From: Aquiflexum sp041751335
GTDB taxonomy: Bacteria; Bacteroidota; Bacteroidia; Cytophagales; Cyclobacteriaceae
Assembly (NCBI RefSeq): GCF_041751335.1
Contig: NZ_JBGSXS010000011.1
Coordinates: forward strand, 1-47,202
Length of the DNA: 47,202 nucleotides
Direction: 5' to 3'
Below are positions 33,119 to 41,541 of the stretch, one piece after another; positions within the stretch are counted from its first letter, which is position 1, and the number at the start of each line of letters is the position of its first letter. The position numbers and the translations under genes were made by a program. The notes under the pieces are model-generated. The model did not search any database. It worked only from the letters and a program-made list of their open reading frames with translations, and was not told the origin of the DNA.

Positions 33119-34340
33119 CGTCTTTTTCAAAATTTTCCCTTTCATCCACGTAATCTTTCAGGTAGATAAACTCGATGGTGAGGTCTCCATCTTTGGTGAT
33201 TGTGGCTTTTTCCAAAACCGAAGACTTTTCTTGGAGCAATTCAGGTATAAAGTGGGTTGTCAATTGTGATCCAAACTCGTCTGAAGCGTCTCTTGGCAGT
33301 TCTGTAGGGAGATTGTCGATTGCCATAACAGAAATACTCGTTTGCTTTCCAAATGCTGGTAATTCTGTAAATGTATCCCTGTCAATATCGAATACAGGAT
33401 CAGCTATGGTGCTGACTCTCAATGTAGTTGGTACGGAACCATTTATATCACAGGTAATATCAGCGATGACCGAAAGAGAGAAATCTTCTGAGCGGAGATC
33501 TTCCAATTGGAAGAGTTTTGGTGCACGATGATCCCAATATGCTGCTGCAATTAGAATATCGCTTACTTCTGTATATTTGAGAAAATGACTTTCATATTTA
33601 TCAGGTGAATTATAAAACTCTTCTTTGTCAAATCCTCCATCGGTTTTCCTACGGTTATAATCACTTCCACTCAATACTGTATAAACAGGTTCATCAAAAT
33701 ATTGAACCAGAAAATCTTTTTGTTGTACAGACCTGATGCCGACTTCATCCAAAACCTCCTTTACGCCTTTTGCCACTCTTCCTGTTCCGGTCACTACTAT
33801 TTTGATTGGCGGCAGCTGCACTTTGCGCAACTCCCTTTTGATTTCTTCCCTATCAAAACATTCAAACGCACGTTTCAAATCAAAAAGACCGCTTTTTTGT
33901 CCATAAGTCCAAAGTCCATTATATGCCCCCACAATACCTGCCCATCTTCCAAAAGCCACTGTCCGATTACCCTGTTGGTCTTTAAGTAGTTCATAGTCGA
34001 TGAGAGATATATTTTTCTCCAAAATAGCTTGGAGAAGTTTTCGGTTGTGGGACTGCTTTTTGATGGTGTGGGAAAAAAACAAATACGTTTTATTCTCTAT
34101 CAGTTGTTCTATGGGAACTTCCTTTATTCCCATTAGCAGGTCACAGAAAGAAATGTCGTATACCACCTCAATCCCTGCTTCTTGGTATTCCAAATCAGTA
34201 AAACATCTTACTTGACTCGACTCTACAAAAAATGAAAGCTGTCCGGCATATTTTTCCGCTAGGGCCGCCAATTGGTCCGGGGTAAAAGAGACCCGCTTAT
34301 CTGCCGGTATTTTTCCTTCTTTTATTAAACCTATCTTCAT
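33105..34340 (-). CDS. Lys1/alanine dehydrogenase-like NAD(P)-dependent oxidoreductase
   Basis: A 411-residue protein from the ATG at 34340 (MKIGLIKEGKIPADKRVSFT); the longer in-frame start is unlikely. The N-terminus is of the alanine dehydrogenase/transhydrogenase type, with EGKxPxDxRVxxTPxQ. The middle has an NAD-binding VVTGTGRVAKGVKEVLDEVG (about 194-213). It resembles saccharopine dehydrogenase (lysine-forming, Lys1) more than alanine dehydrogenase. In Bacteroidota these are annotated simply as NAD(P)-dependent oxidoreductase; the substrate is not fixed. The overlap with deoC is conserved-looking but no pathway link is evident. Confidence 0.82.
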   Translation of the reverse strand: MKIGLIKEGKIPADKRVSFTPDQLAALAEKYAGQLSFFVESSQVRCFTDLEYQEAGIEVVYDISFCDLLMGIKEVPIEQLIENKTYLFFSHTIKKQSHNRKLLQAILEKNISLIDYELLKDQQGNRTVAFGRWAGIVGAYNGLWTYGQKSGLFDLKRAFECFDREEIKRELRKVQLPPIKIVVTGTGRVAKGVKEVLDEVGIRSVQQKDFLVQYFDEPVYTVLSGSDYNRRKTDGGFDKEEFYNSPDKYESHFLKYTEVSDILIAAAYWDHRAPKLFQLEDLRSEDFSLSVIADITCDINGSVPTTLRVSTIADPVFDIDRDTFTELPAFGKQTSISVMAIDNLPTELPRDASDEFGSQLTTHFIPELLQEKSSVLEKATITKDGDLTIEFIYLKDYVDERENFEKDDEEY

Positions 34341-34469
34341 GTATTTGGAGCTATTCAAATGGTAATTATACAATCAAAATTAAATATTCATTTGAGTGCC
34401 TAAGGCACACTTGAGGATAAATTTTCATTTTGATGTTTGATTTGGGATATTCGTAAAAAAAGAAGCAAC

Positions 34470-35066
34470 ATGTCGTATCTGATTTTGGTAATACTTTGGG
34501 TTTTATTCTATTTTTTGCATTCGTTCTTAGCAAGCCTCAATATAAAAAGAAAAATCAAAGGAATGATGGGAAGGCATTACATATGGTACAGGCTGTTTTA
34601 TTCCATATTTGCTTTATTTCATTTGTTGGTCATTTTGTTCTATGCCGCAGGGATTCAGCAATCGATTCTTTTTGGGAAAAGTCCCACGTTGACTTATTTG
34701 GGATATATGTTAGCGACATTTGGAACTATTGTATTGGTTCGTTCCATGAAATACCTTAGCGGAAAAAAATTTCTTGGCTTATCGGCCCATGATGACTTAA
34801 CAGACCAGGGAACATTGATGACAAAAGGAATTCACAGCTATATCAGACATCCGATTTACGCAGGATTGATTTTGATCTTTTTTGGTTATTTTCTTTACCA
34901 ACCCTACCCGACCTCTTTAGTTCATTTGCTCATGTTGCTCGTTTATCTTCCTTTTGGAATATATTTTGAAGAAAAAAAACTGATATCTATTTTTGGAAAA
35001 GCCTATATTGATTATCAAAAAGAAATACCTGCTTTGACTCCATATAAAAGAAAAAGGACCGCTTAA
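34470..35066 (+). CDS. ICMT/NnrU-like membrane methyltransferase
   Basis: A 198-residue membrane protein from the ATG at 34470; the frame opens at a TTG 11 codons upstream, which is less likely. About five membrane segments. The C-terminal SAM-binding signature of the isoprenylcysteine carboxyl methyltransferase/PEMT group is present: GIHSYIRHPIYAGLILIFFG, followed by EEKKLISIFGKAYIDYQKE. The substrate in bacteria is unknown; phospholipid or small-molecule methylation is possible. The stop lies in the loop of a terminator. Confidence 0.85.
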   Translation: MSYLILVILWVLFYFLHSFLASLNIKRKIKGMMGRHYIWYRLFYSIFALFHLLVILFYAAGIQQSILFGKSPTLTYLGYMLATFGTIVLVRSMKYLSGKKFLGLSAHDDLTDQGTLMTKGIHSYIRHPIYAGLILIFFGYFLYQPYPTSLVHLLMLLVYLPFGIYFEEKKLISIFGKAYIDYQKEIPALTPYKRKRTA

Positions 35067-35081
35067 TACGGCCCTTTTTTT
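35051..35081. terminator. Bidirectional terminator between convergent genes
   Basis: AAAAAGG-A-CCG and CGG-C-CCTTTTTTT pair around a seven-base loop that contains the TAA of the methyltransferase gene. Seven T follow on the plus strand and five on the minus strand, so it can also serve the FKBP operon, whose last stop is at 35095. Confidence 0.85.
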
Positions 35082-35094
35082 ATACTGTTGAGGA

Positions 35095-35643
35095 TTATTC
35101 CATACCCTTAAATTCCACTTCAAACATCAACACCGAGTTTGGAGGGATGCGTTCGTTCGTTTCGCTGTCCCGGTAGGCCCAAGGTGAAGGAATGATCAAA
35201 ACAGCTTTGGAACCGCTTTTTAAATTCCTAAATCCATAATTGAACCCCGATATAGCCTCAGAGGATCCTAGTGTAAACTGGAACAATCGGTAGTTTCTGC
35301 CTTCCACAAAAATATCGTTTTCTATGGCTACAGCTTCTCTGCTGGTATCAAAGACTGACCCATCTAGCAAGCTACCTGTATAATTAATATAAAGTAAATT
35401 ACCAGAAACAGGTTTATCTTCTAATCCTTCTTCCTGAACGATAACAACAACCCCAGTAGGATCATGATATCTGTAAATACTGTCAATCTGGGCAGTTGCA
35501 AGAAATTCGTCAATGATTAATCTGTCTTTTGAAAGATTTCCTTCGACATCATAAACCGGACCACCAAATGGGTTATTTGGTTCACAAGCTACGCTGACAA
35601 AAAAAACCAATAGTAGAAATAATATGGAATTGAATTTTTTCAT
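35095..35643 (-). CDS. FKBP-type peptidyl-prolyl isomerase lipoprotein (third of operon)
   Basis: A 182-residue lipoprotein (lipobox VSVAC, Cys20) with one FKBP domain (about 75-180). It keeps YTGSLLDGSVFDTS and a SVLMFEVEF end strand, but the VIPGWxxGL motif of canonical FKBPs reads AISGFNYGF, so the pocket tryptophan is Phe. An insert of about 20 residues (REAVAIENDIFVEGRNYRLF) follows FDTS; the same insert is seen in all three FKBPs here. Size, lipidation and insert recall GldI, a lipoprotein needed for gliding in Flavobacterium, but identity is not proven. The stop lies next to the shared terminator. Confidence 0.85.
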   Translation of the reverse strand: MKKFNSILFLLLVFFVSVACEPNNPFGGPVYDVEGNLSKDRLIIDEFLATAQIDSIYRYHDPTGVVVIVQEEGLEDKPVSGNLLYINYTGSLLDGSVFDTSREAVAIENDIFVEGRNYRLFQFTLGSSEAISGFNYGFRNLKSGSKAVLIIPSPWAYRDSETNERIPPNSVLMFEVEFKGME

Positions 35644-35657
35644 GGATAATTTACCTT

Positions 35658-36197
35658 TTACTCTTTACGTCTCAATTCCAACAAATTTACCTCAAAAATG
35701 AGTGGTGCATTTGGAGGTATGGAACCTTGACCCTGGGCCCCATAGCCATAAAGACCGGGCATGAGAACGGTTGCAATATCTCCTTCTTCCATTTTGGATA
35801 ATGCAAATTCAAATCCTACAATCAGTCCAGTCAAACCATACAACATCACAAAAGGTTCATAGTCCCTATTGGGATTGAACATATTGTTCTGCCTAGCTAC
35901 GGAGTCAATAGATGTGTCAAAAACAAAATTATTTAGCAATTTACCAGTATAATCAACCCAAAGGGTATCTCCGATTTCGGCCAATTCACCGCTTCCGGAA
36001 AGCTCCTGCCAATAAATCCTGATCCCTGTAGTCGGATCATTGAATTCTTTGACAGAAGTAATAGGATTTTCAGTTACGTAATTTTCAATGTCAACGAGGT
36101 TTCTCTGGAATATGATCTGATCATTTTCACGGTCAGAGATACAGGATGAGAATCCTATAACAAACGAGAATACAATAACGCTTAATCTTTTCATCAT
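35658..36197 (-). CDS. FKBP-type peptidyl-prolyl isomerase lipoprotein (second of operon)
   Basis: About 179 residues from the first of two adjacent ATGs (36197 or 36194), one to four bases after the stop of the upstream FKBP gene. Lipobox GFSSC. One FKBP domain with YTGKLLNNFVFDTS and PLIFEVNL; the pocket motif reads LIVGFEFAL, again with Phe in place of Trp. The inserted segment after FDTS (SVARQNNMFNPNRDYEPF) matches its neighbours. It is probably a periplasm-facing lipoprotein that helps folding of envelope or secreted proteins; reduced isomerase activity is possible. Confidence 0.87.
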   Translation of the reverse strand: MMKRLSVIVFSFVIGFSSCISDRENDQIIFQRNLVDIENYVTENPITSVKEFNDPTTGIRIYWQELSGSGELAEIGDTLWVDYTGKLLNNFVFDTSIDSVARQNNMFNPNRDYEPFVMLYGLTGLIVGFEFALSKMEEGDIATVLMPGLYGYGAQGQGSIPPNAPLIFEVNLLELRRKE

Positions 36198-36198
36198 T

Positions 36199-37137
36199 TT
36201 ATTTTTGTACATCTGTGATCTCTACGTCGAAGATCAGGATAGAGTTGGCTTTGATGGTTCCGCCTGTCTCTCTTTCACCATAGGCCAATGTTGATGGGAT
36301 AATGAATTTTGCTTTATCACCTTTTTTGAGGAGTCCCAAACCTTCATCCCATCCCGGAATCACACGTCCTTGACCAACTACAACCTCCAATGGGCCGTAT
36401 CCGCCGGCGTTGTCTCTTTGTTCGTTATAAACTCCGGACTGCTGCGCCACCTCCTTCATGCTGGTATCAAACACAGTTCCGTCCAATAGGAATCCTGCAT
36501 AATGAACAAAAGCCACGTCACCACTTTCAATCTCTGGTCCTGACCCTTCTTTTTCTATGACGTAGTAAAGACCTGAATCCGTCCTGGTGGCTTTGATATT
36601 TTTTTCAGCGATGTAATCTTCAATCAATTGGGTATCGGTTTCCAATTGTTTGATGGCGCTTTCAGCTTGCTTTTTCATGGTGGCTTCTTGAAGAGAAGTG
36701 AAATATGCTTCTACACCTTGCTGATCCAACACATCAATTACGCCTATCTGGATTTTAACATCCTTTTCCTTATCAAGGAAAAATGGCATATTCGTTTCAC
36801 CAAAAACTTTCAGTGCATTGGCTTCAAATGCGATACTATCACCTTTTTTAAGGCTAAGGAAAATCTCATCCATGCCACTTTCTCTTGGAAGAGAATCATT
36901 GAACTGAAGATACCCGGGCATATTTTGGTCGTATGTAGAAATAAAGACTGAATCTTTATCATTTTTCACTACAAGATTATATAGGACAAACTCCCCGTTT
37001 TTAGGCTTTTGAGAACCTTCTTTGATATAAGTATATTCTATCCCATCTGACGTAGTCTGGGTTTTTTTGCAGGACATAAGACCGGCAGCTGTTACTAAAA
37101 TAACAGCGGAAAACAGGAAACTTTTAATTTTTTTCAT
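36199..37137 (-). CDS. Two-part FKBP-type peptidyl-prolyl isomerase lipoprotein (first of operon)
   Basis: A 312-residue lipoprotein (lipobox GLMSC, Cys23). The C-terminal FKBP domain (about 200-312) is canonical: VHYAGFLLDGTVFDTS, VIPGWDEGLGLLKKGDKAKF, IPSTLAYGERETGG. The N-terminal part (about 30-135) looks like a degenerate FKBP-like domain (FVLYNLVVKNDKDSVFISTY, FLSLKKGDSIAFEA), joined by a charged helix (about 140-185). This helix-linked architecture recalls FkpA/Mip-type chaperone isomerases. The start overlaps the nrnA-like gene end by 14 bases, so it is coupled to it. Confidence 0.88.
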   Translation of the reverse strand: MKKIKSFLFSAVILVTAAGLMSCKKTQTTSDGIEYTYIKEGSQKPKNGEFVLYNLVVKNDKDSVFISTYDQNMPGYLQFNDSLPRESGMDEIFLSLKKGDSIAFEANALKVFGETNMPFFLDKEKDVKIQIGVIDVLDQQGVEAYFTSLQEATMKKQAESAIKQLETDTQLIEDYIAEKNIKATRTDSGLYYVIEKEGSGPEIESGDVAFVHYAGFLLDGTVFDTSMKEVAQQSGVYNEQRDNAGGYGPLEVVVGQGRVIPGWDEGLGLLKKGDKAKFIIPSTLAYGERETGGTIKANSILIFDVEITDVQK

Positions 37138-38164
37138 GAATGAGTTCAGCTTGATTAAATAGGATGTTATAATTTTCTTTTATGAGTTTTTGGAATTTTT
37201 CAGTTGTGTCATCAAGGGAAAGTGAAGATTTTCCACCTGAGGCATTTTTATGACCCCCCCCGTCAAAATGGGTCGCGGCGAACTTATTGACTGCAACATC
37301 TTCTGTAGATCTGAATGAAATTTTCACACCATCCTCTCTTTCGGTAAATAGTGCAGCTATTTTTATGCCACCCAACGAAAGTGCATAGTTGACAAGCCCT
37401 TCGGTATCTCCGGTTTGAGAATTATACTTTCTGAGGTCTTTTTTACTGATTGCAAAAAAGGCTGTTTTCAGATCTTCCATAATTACCAGCCTCCGGGTAA
37501 TGGCAAATCCGATAAATTTCAACCTATTGATACTGTTAGTATCATAGATCAGTCTCGAAATCTTGGAATTATCCGCACCAATACCGATCAGTTCTGCTGT
37601 GATCATATGCACATTTTTAGTGGTGTTAGGATGTCTGAATCCACCTGTATCAGTCATGATTCCGGCATAGAGACATTCTGCTATGTCTTTGTCGATCAGA
37701 TTTTTGTCGCCGATTTCCACGATCAGTTCGTACACCAGTTCACAGGTCGCCGCTGCTTTGGTACTCAAATACTGAAAGTCAGTAAAATCTTTCGGATCCT
37801 GATGATGGTCTATATTTACCTTGTAAGCATGGGATTTTTCAACCAAGTCCTGCATGTCCTGCATTCTTTTGGGGCATGAAAAATCCAGACAAAAAATCAT
37901 AGTGGCTTCATTGATGATGGACGCCGCTTTTGATTGCTGTGTTTTATCTTCAAAATTGATCACTTCACTGTTTCCTTTCATCCAATGGAGGAAGGAAGGG
38001 TAATCTGAGGGCGTAATGACAGTAACCTCATGTCCCTTTTTCTTCAAGAAATTGGCCAAACCCAATGAAGAACCTAATGCATCTGCATCAGGCTTGTGGT
38101 GGGTAGTAATGACAATTTTTTGGGGTGAAGAAATTTTATATATGAATGACTCTAATTCTCGCAT
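37124..38164 (-). CDS. nrnA: DHH/DHHA1 phosphoesterase, NrnA-like (nanoRNase/pAp phosphatase)
   Basis: A 346-residue protein from the ATG at 38164; the longer frame to 38236 starts at TTG and adds a cysteine-rich stretch, which is unlikely. The metal-binding motifs of the DHH superfamily are present: THHKPDADALGSSLGL, FCLDFS, NIDHHQDP, and DTGGFRH. The C-terminal DHHA1 domain ends with GGGHKNASGG, which holds the substrate. NrnA enzymes degrade short RNA oligonucleotides and dephosphorylate pAp. It heads the operon with three FKBP lipoproteins, an odd functional mix. The promoter must lie between 38164 and the divergent ndk gene. Confidence 0.9.
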   Translation of the reverse strand: MRELESFIYKISSPQKIVITTHHKPDADALGSSLGLANFLKKKGHEVTVITPSDYPSFLHWMKGNSEVINFEDKTQQSKAASIINEATMIFCLDFSCPKRMQDMQDLVEKSHAYKVNIDHHQDPKDFTDFQYLSTKAAATCELVYELIVEIGDKNLIDKDIAECLYAGIMTDTGGFRHPNTTKNVHMITAELIGIGADNSKISRLIYDTNSINRLKFIGFAITRRLVIMEDLKTAFFAISKKDLRKYNSQTGDTEGLVNYALSLGGIKIAALFTEREDGVKISFRSTEDVAVNKFAATHFDGGGHKNASGGKSSLSLDDTTEKFQKLIKENYNILFNQAELIHEKN

Positions 38165-38288
38165 TTGATTGCATTTGCAAGTTCTCCTTAAAGAACATAG
38201 TCCGCAAAGGTCAGGATAATTTTTGAAAAATCCCAATCAGGATAATGGACTAATTTTGAATAACATAAGGTATAATTTCTTTACTATA

Positions 38289-38319
38289 TTCGGACTTTCA
38301 TCTAATTACCCTATTTTTG
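38289..38319 (+). promoter_or_regulatory. Candidate promoter for ndk
   Basis: TATTTTTG (38312-38319) matches TAnnTTTG; TTCG (38289-38292), one base off the -33 consensus, lies 19 bases upstream. The ndk ATG follows 34 bases after the -7 element. Confidence 0.45.
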
Positions 38320-38353
38320 CAGCCAAAGAAAATAAGACTTAAATTTTAATACA

Positions 38354-38776
38354 ATGGCAAGTAACAAAACATTTACTATGATCAAGCCTGATGCATTTGG
38401 TGCAGGTAATTCCGGTGCGATTTTGAAAATGATTGAAGATGCAGGGTTTAGAATAGTTGCCCTAAAAGCAACGAAATTAACTCCCGAACTAGCGGGTAAA
38501 TTCTATGAAGTGCATAACGAAAGACCATTTTACGCTGATCTTTGCAAATACATGTCCTCGGGTCCTATCATTGCAGCCATTCTTGAAAAAGACAATGCTG
38601 TGGAAGATTTCAGGAATTTGATCGGTGCCACCAACCCTGCCAATGCTGCGGAAGGTACCATCAGAAAAATTTTTGCAACATCTATTGAAGCAAATGCCGT
38701 ACATGGTTCTGACTCAGATGAAAATGCTGCAATTGAAGGCAATTTTTACTTCAGTCAGTTTGAAAGGGTTTTGTAA
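38354..38776 (+). CDS. ndk: Nucleoside diphosphate kinase
   Basis: A 140-residue enzyme that moves phosphate between nucleoside tri- and diphosphates through a phosphohistidine. The active site is H117 in NAVHGSDS; the nucleotide site has TMIKPDAF and NERPFY. Length is standard for bacterial Ndk. It is divergent from nrnA and convergent with the NTAQ1-like gene, with a long hairpin in between. Confidence 0.97.
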   Translation: MASNKTFTMIKPDAFGAGNSGAILKMIEDAGFRIVALKATKLTPELAGKFYEVHNERPFYADLCKYMSSGPIIAAILEKDNAVEDFRNLIGATNPANAAEGTIRKIFATSIEANAVHGSDSDENAAIEGNFYFSQFERVL

Positions 38777-38779
38777 ATT

Positions 38780-38843
38780 AATCAGTTCAGAAACACCAAG
38801 TCCCATGCCTTTCGACATGAGTCTTGGTGCTTCTGAACTGATT
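38780..38843. terminator. Long hairpin between convergent ndk and NTAQ1-like genes
   Basis: Arms 38780-38800 and 38823-38843 are complementary at 20 of 21 positions, with CATG/CATG pairing possible in the loop. It begins four bases after the ndk stop. No U-tract follows on either strand, so it may be a stabilising or factor-assisted terminator hairpin. Confidence 0.6.
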
Positions 38844-38889
38844 CAAAATAGTTCGTATCTTTTTTTTAGTATTGGTTATACAAATTTTC

Positions 38890-39435
38890 TCAAGCAGCAA
38901 TTTCGTTCACTACCAATTCTTTCATATTGAGAATGGGTTGCTTACTTGATTCAGAAAAGTCCATTAATTCCTTTATCGGTAAGTCCATATTATCTCCTAT
39001 TTGAGGCCAATCAGGCGGTTCAAAAATCCAATTGCCAATAGCATCTTTCATGTGAGCCCTGTCAGAAGAAAAACCAGAAAGATAGATCACTGAATCAATT
39101 GCCTTGAATTTGGGTAGAGAAGATTCGTTCTTTCCATCTAGATCTTTGAAGGTCAAAATAAGGTAATCACGAAAAGGAGTTGGTTGATTTAAAGAAGAAT
39201 CTAGGTCATAAATCAGACCAACATTGCCTTTGGAAGCCAACAAAATCACATGGTAGTCCCACCAAACTGCCGCATCGGCAACGGAATCTTTCTGAAAATA
39301 AAAAGCACAGTTTTTATCAGTATTGGAAACAAAAAGCACTTTTTTAGAAAAATCTGCCAAATCAGGATGTTGGCATAAGTGCCAGATATTTTCCTCGCAA
39401 TAATTTTTGGTGTGCCTGTAAGATCTGATTTCCAT
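38890..39435 (-). CDS. Protein N-terminal glutamine amidohydrolase (NTAQ1) homologue
   Basis: About 181 residues from the ATG at 39435; a GTG 20 codons upstream would add a CxxC-bearing segment and is less certain. The protein lines up with human NTAQ1/WDYHV1 along its length: NYCEENIWHLC, VWWDYHVILLA, LIYDLDS, and FSSDRAHMKDAIGNWIFEPP match CYCEENxWKLC, VIWDYHVVLLH, FIYDLDT and FASDRSHMKDxxGNW. The catalytic triad of the human enzyme (Cys28, His81, Asp97) corresponds to C13, H62 and D77 here. The enzyme turns an N-terminal Gln of proteins into Glu, which creates a degradation signal in eukaryotes. No partner gene is nearby. The family call is firm from motifs; the bacterial role is open. Confidence 0.88.
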   Translation of the reverse strand: MEIRSYRHTKNYCEENIWHLCQHPDLADFSKKVLFVSNTDKNCAFYFQKDSVADAAVWWDYHVILLASKGNVGLIYDLDSSLNQPTPFRDYLILTFKDLDGKNESSLPKFKAIDSVIYLSGFSSDRAHMKDAIGNWIFEPPDWPQIGDNMDLPIKELMDFSESSKQPILNMKELVVNEIAA

Positions 39436-39683
39436 TTTGTGTAAATATTGGCATAGGTAGCATCTCGGTTTCGGGTGATGGGATGTTAATGCCACAGGTA
39501 CAACGTTGCAAGCGAGAGAAAAGATTTGAACATTCAGAAAATAAAAATATTTTTCGTTGTTAAGAAGGGAGTAGTTGAATTTTAAATTTTATTGATATAT
39601 TTCTGCTGGAATAATGCTGCCAACTGTTTTTTCCTCCTGATGGCTTTAAACCACCCTATTTACCCTGATTGCTTTATAACTTT

Positions 39684-40350
39684 ATGATTTTTAAAAAAGG
39701 TTTGGTTTTGGGCTTTTTCCTGGTGGCTGTTTGTAGAAAATGAAGGAGAATATTCAGTCACACTAACGGATTCGGAAGGTTGTGTTACCGGCATTGGCAG
39801 GATACAAGTGAAAAGATCAACAATAGCTCCACCAATACTGAATGACCTTTACTCCATTTGCTCCAGCAAAAAAGTAGGGGTTCGATTGGAGGCAGGAAGT
39901 GATTTTATTGAGTCCATTTGGTACAAAGATGAGATAGAAGTAAGCAATTCCTTTGTGTTTTCTGTGGAAAGTGAAGGTGCCTATACCTTGAAGACAATAG
40001 ACAGGTTTGGCTGTGAACACATTGTTCAGTTCGAAGTGGAAGATAAATGTAGGTCGACGCTCCGGTATCCAAGTGCAGTTGTTCCCAATGACCCAAATAA
40101 GGCCTTTATGATTTATCCGGATAACCTGATCGAATGGATGGAAGTTTTGATTCAAAACAGATGGGGTGAACTAATCTATTTTTGTGGCGATCAACATCCT
40201 CAAACAGGAAAGCCCTCCACATGTATTTGGGATGGCACCATCAACAATAGGAAAGTGATCAATGGATCATATATGGTTCAGATTCGATATGGGATCAAAG
40301 GACAAGGAGAGACCGTCCTTGAAAAATGTGTGATACTGGTGATGGATTAG
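39684..40350 (+). pseudogene. Decayed secreted protein: signal peptide out of frame with a CHU_C C-terminus
   Basis: An ATG at 39684 opens a good signal peptide (MIFKKGLVLGFFLVAVC) that hits TGA at 39741-39743. In the next frame, open from 39688, the sequence from about 39733 reads ENEGEYSVTLTDSEGCVTGI and continues to 40350. It carries a PKD/Ig-like stretch and a gliding-motility-associated C-terminal domain (EWMEVLIQNRWGELIYFCGD, GSYMVQIRYG). In intact relatives such domains close long secreted proteins, so the middle has been lost and the two ends joined out of frame. A GTG at 39808 could start a 180-residue fragment, but without a signal peptide. Confidence 0.72.
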
Positions 40351-40508
40351 CTGCTGTTTTTTCCCCTTTTTTCATTAATCTCTCTTTTTAGTTTCCACTA
40401 TTTTTCCAAATGAATGGCCAATGTGAATTTGGCCGATAAAATTTGTTTGAAACTTTTAAAACTATATTGATTCTTAGGTGTTTAATGCTAAAACAAAAAC
40501 AGAAAAAC

Positions 40509-41054
40509 ATGAAGCTATTAAAATTATTATCATTGGCGATTGCAACAGTATCTACCGCTTTTTTGGTTAGTTGCGGAAACGCCCCTAAGGAAGACAGCAG
40601 TGAAACTACAATTGAAGTAGTGGAGGAAGTACCTGTAGAGGCTCCAAACACAGTTGTTGATATCGCTGTTGGTTCTCCTGACCATACCACCTTGGTTGCA
40701 GCGGTTACAGCTGCCGGTTTGGTAGAAACATTAAGTGGCACAGGTCCTTTTACAGTATTCGCCCCAACCAATGCCGCATTTGCAGCATTGCCAGCAGGAA
40801 CAGTGGATACCTTGTTGAAGCCTGAAAGCAAAGACCAATTGACTGGGGTTTTGACTTATCACGTCGTAGCCGGAAACGTGATGGCAGCGGATTTGTCAGA
40901 TGGTCAAATTGTCAAAACTTTAAATGGACAGGATTTGACAGTTTCCATTAAGGATGGAAAAGTGATGATCAATGGCGCCAATGTAATTGCTGCTGACCTA
41001 GTAGGTAGCAACGGTGTGGTTCATGTTGTTGACTCGGTCATATTGCCTAAATAA
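40509..41054 (+). CDS. Fasciclin-domain lipoprotein
   Basis: A 181-residue lipoprotein from the ATG at 40509; the frame extends upstream but only this start gives a signal peptide (MKLLKLLSLAIATVSTAFLV, lipobox LVSC). After an acidic linker (EDSSETTIEVVEEVPVEAP) there is one FAS1 domain: TVFAPTNAAFAALPAG (H1 motif), LTYHVVAGNVMAADL, then GVVHVVDSVILPK (H2 motif). FAS1 domains mediate adhesion at the cell surface. A strong terminator follows. Confidence 0.93.
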   Translation: MKLLKLLSLAIATVSTAFLVSCGNAPKEDSSETTIEVVEEVPVEAPNTVVDIAVGSPDHTTLVAAVTAAGLVETLSGTGPFTVFAPTNAAFAALPAGTVDTLLKPESKDQLTGVLTYHVVAGNVMAADLSDGQIVKTLNGQDLTVSIKDGKVMINGANVIAADLVGSNGVVHVVDSVILPK

Positions 41055-41080
41055 TTTGCCATCAGATTACTGACAAATTA

Positions 41081-41109
41081 AAACCTGCCGATTGGCAGGT
41101 TTTTTTTTT
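41081..41109 (+). terminator. Intrinsic terminator of the fasciclin gene
   Basis: AACCTGCC and GGCAGGTT pair around GATT and run into ten T. It starts 26 bases after the fasciclin stop and rules out a TTG start at 41092 for the next gene. Confidence 0.92.
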
Positions 41110-41148
41110 GTCAATAAACCCTTTTACCGCGAGTGGGTTTCTAAGGAC

Positions 41149-41541
41149 ATGGATCCATACGCAATCATCGACGAATCCGGCTTTCCCATTGTCCGGATCC
41201 GTTTTACAGGTTATAAAAGCACCGATCAAAACTTTCAAGCTTACCTAGACCAAACAAAAGCCTGTTATCGGTTCAACAAACCCTTGGCTATCATTTTCGA
41301 TGCTTCCAATGCAGGTGTTCCCGCATTGTCCCATCAAAAGATTCAAGCAACATGGCTTAAGGAAAACAAATCTCTGATGGAAGACTATTGTGCGGGAACT
41401 GCCTACATTATCCCCAATGTGGCTATTCGTGCTGTCTTAAAAGTGATTTTTTCACTCCAAAAGCAACCCGTTCCCTATCAAATTTTTGCGGGTGAACAAG
41501 AAGCAGAAGCTTGGGTAAAAAGTCTTGGACTGAACTATTAA
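41149..41541 (+). CDS. Small conserved-looking cytosolic protein, possibly STAS/SpoIIAA-like
   Basis: About 130 residues from the ATG at 41149, preceded by AAGGA. No signal peptide or membrane segment. An N-terminal beta hairpin (YAIIDESGFPIVRIRFTG), a helix, LAIIFDASN, a helix with WLKENKSLMEDYCAGTAYII and a C-terminal IFAGEQEAEAWVKSLGL suggest an alpha/beta fold of the STAS or SpoIIAA-like kind. The pattern is not diagnostic and no function is claimed. It lies between the fasciclin terminator and the sugar dehydrogenase gene. Confidence 0.65.
   Translation: MDPYAIIDESGFPIVRIRFTGYKSTDQNFQAYLDQTKACYRFNKPLAIIFDASNAGVPALSHQKIQATWLKENKSLMEDYCAGTAYIIPNVAIRAVLKVIFSLQKQPVPYQIFAGEQEAEAWVKSLGLNY

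Noticed and set aside
41092..41148. TTG start for the small protein at 41149-41541
   Set aside because: The TTG lies inside the terminator stem of the fasciclin gene; the ATG at 41149 is preceded by AAGGA.
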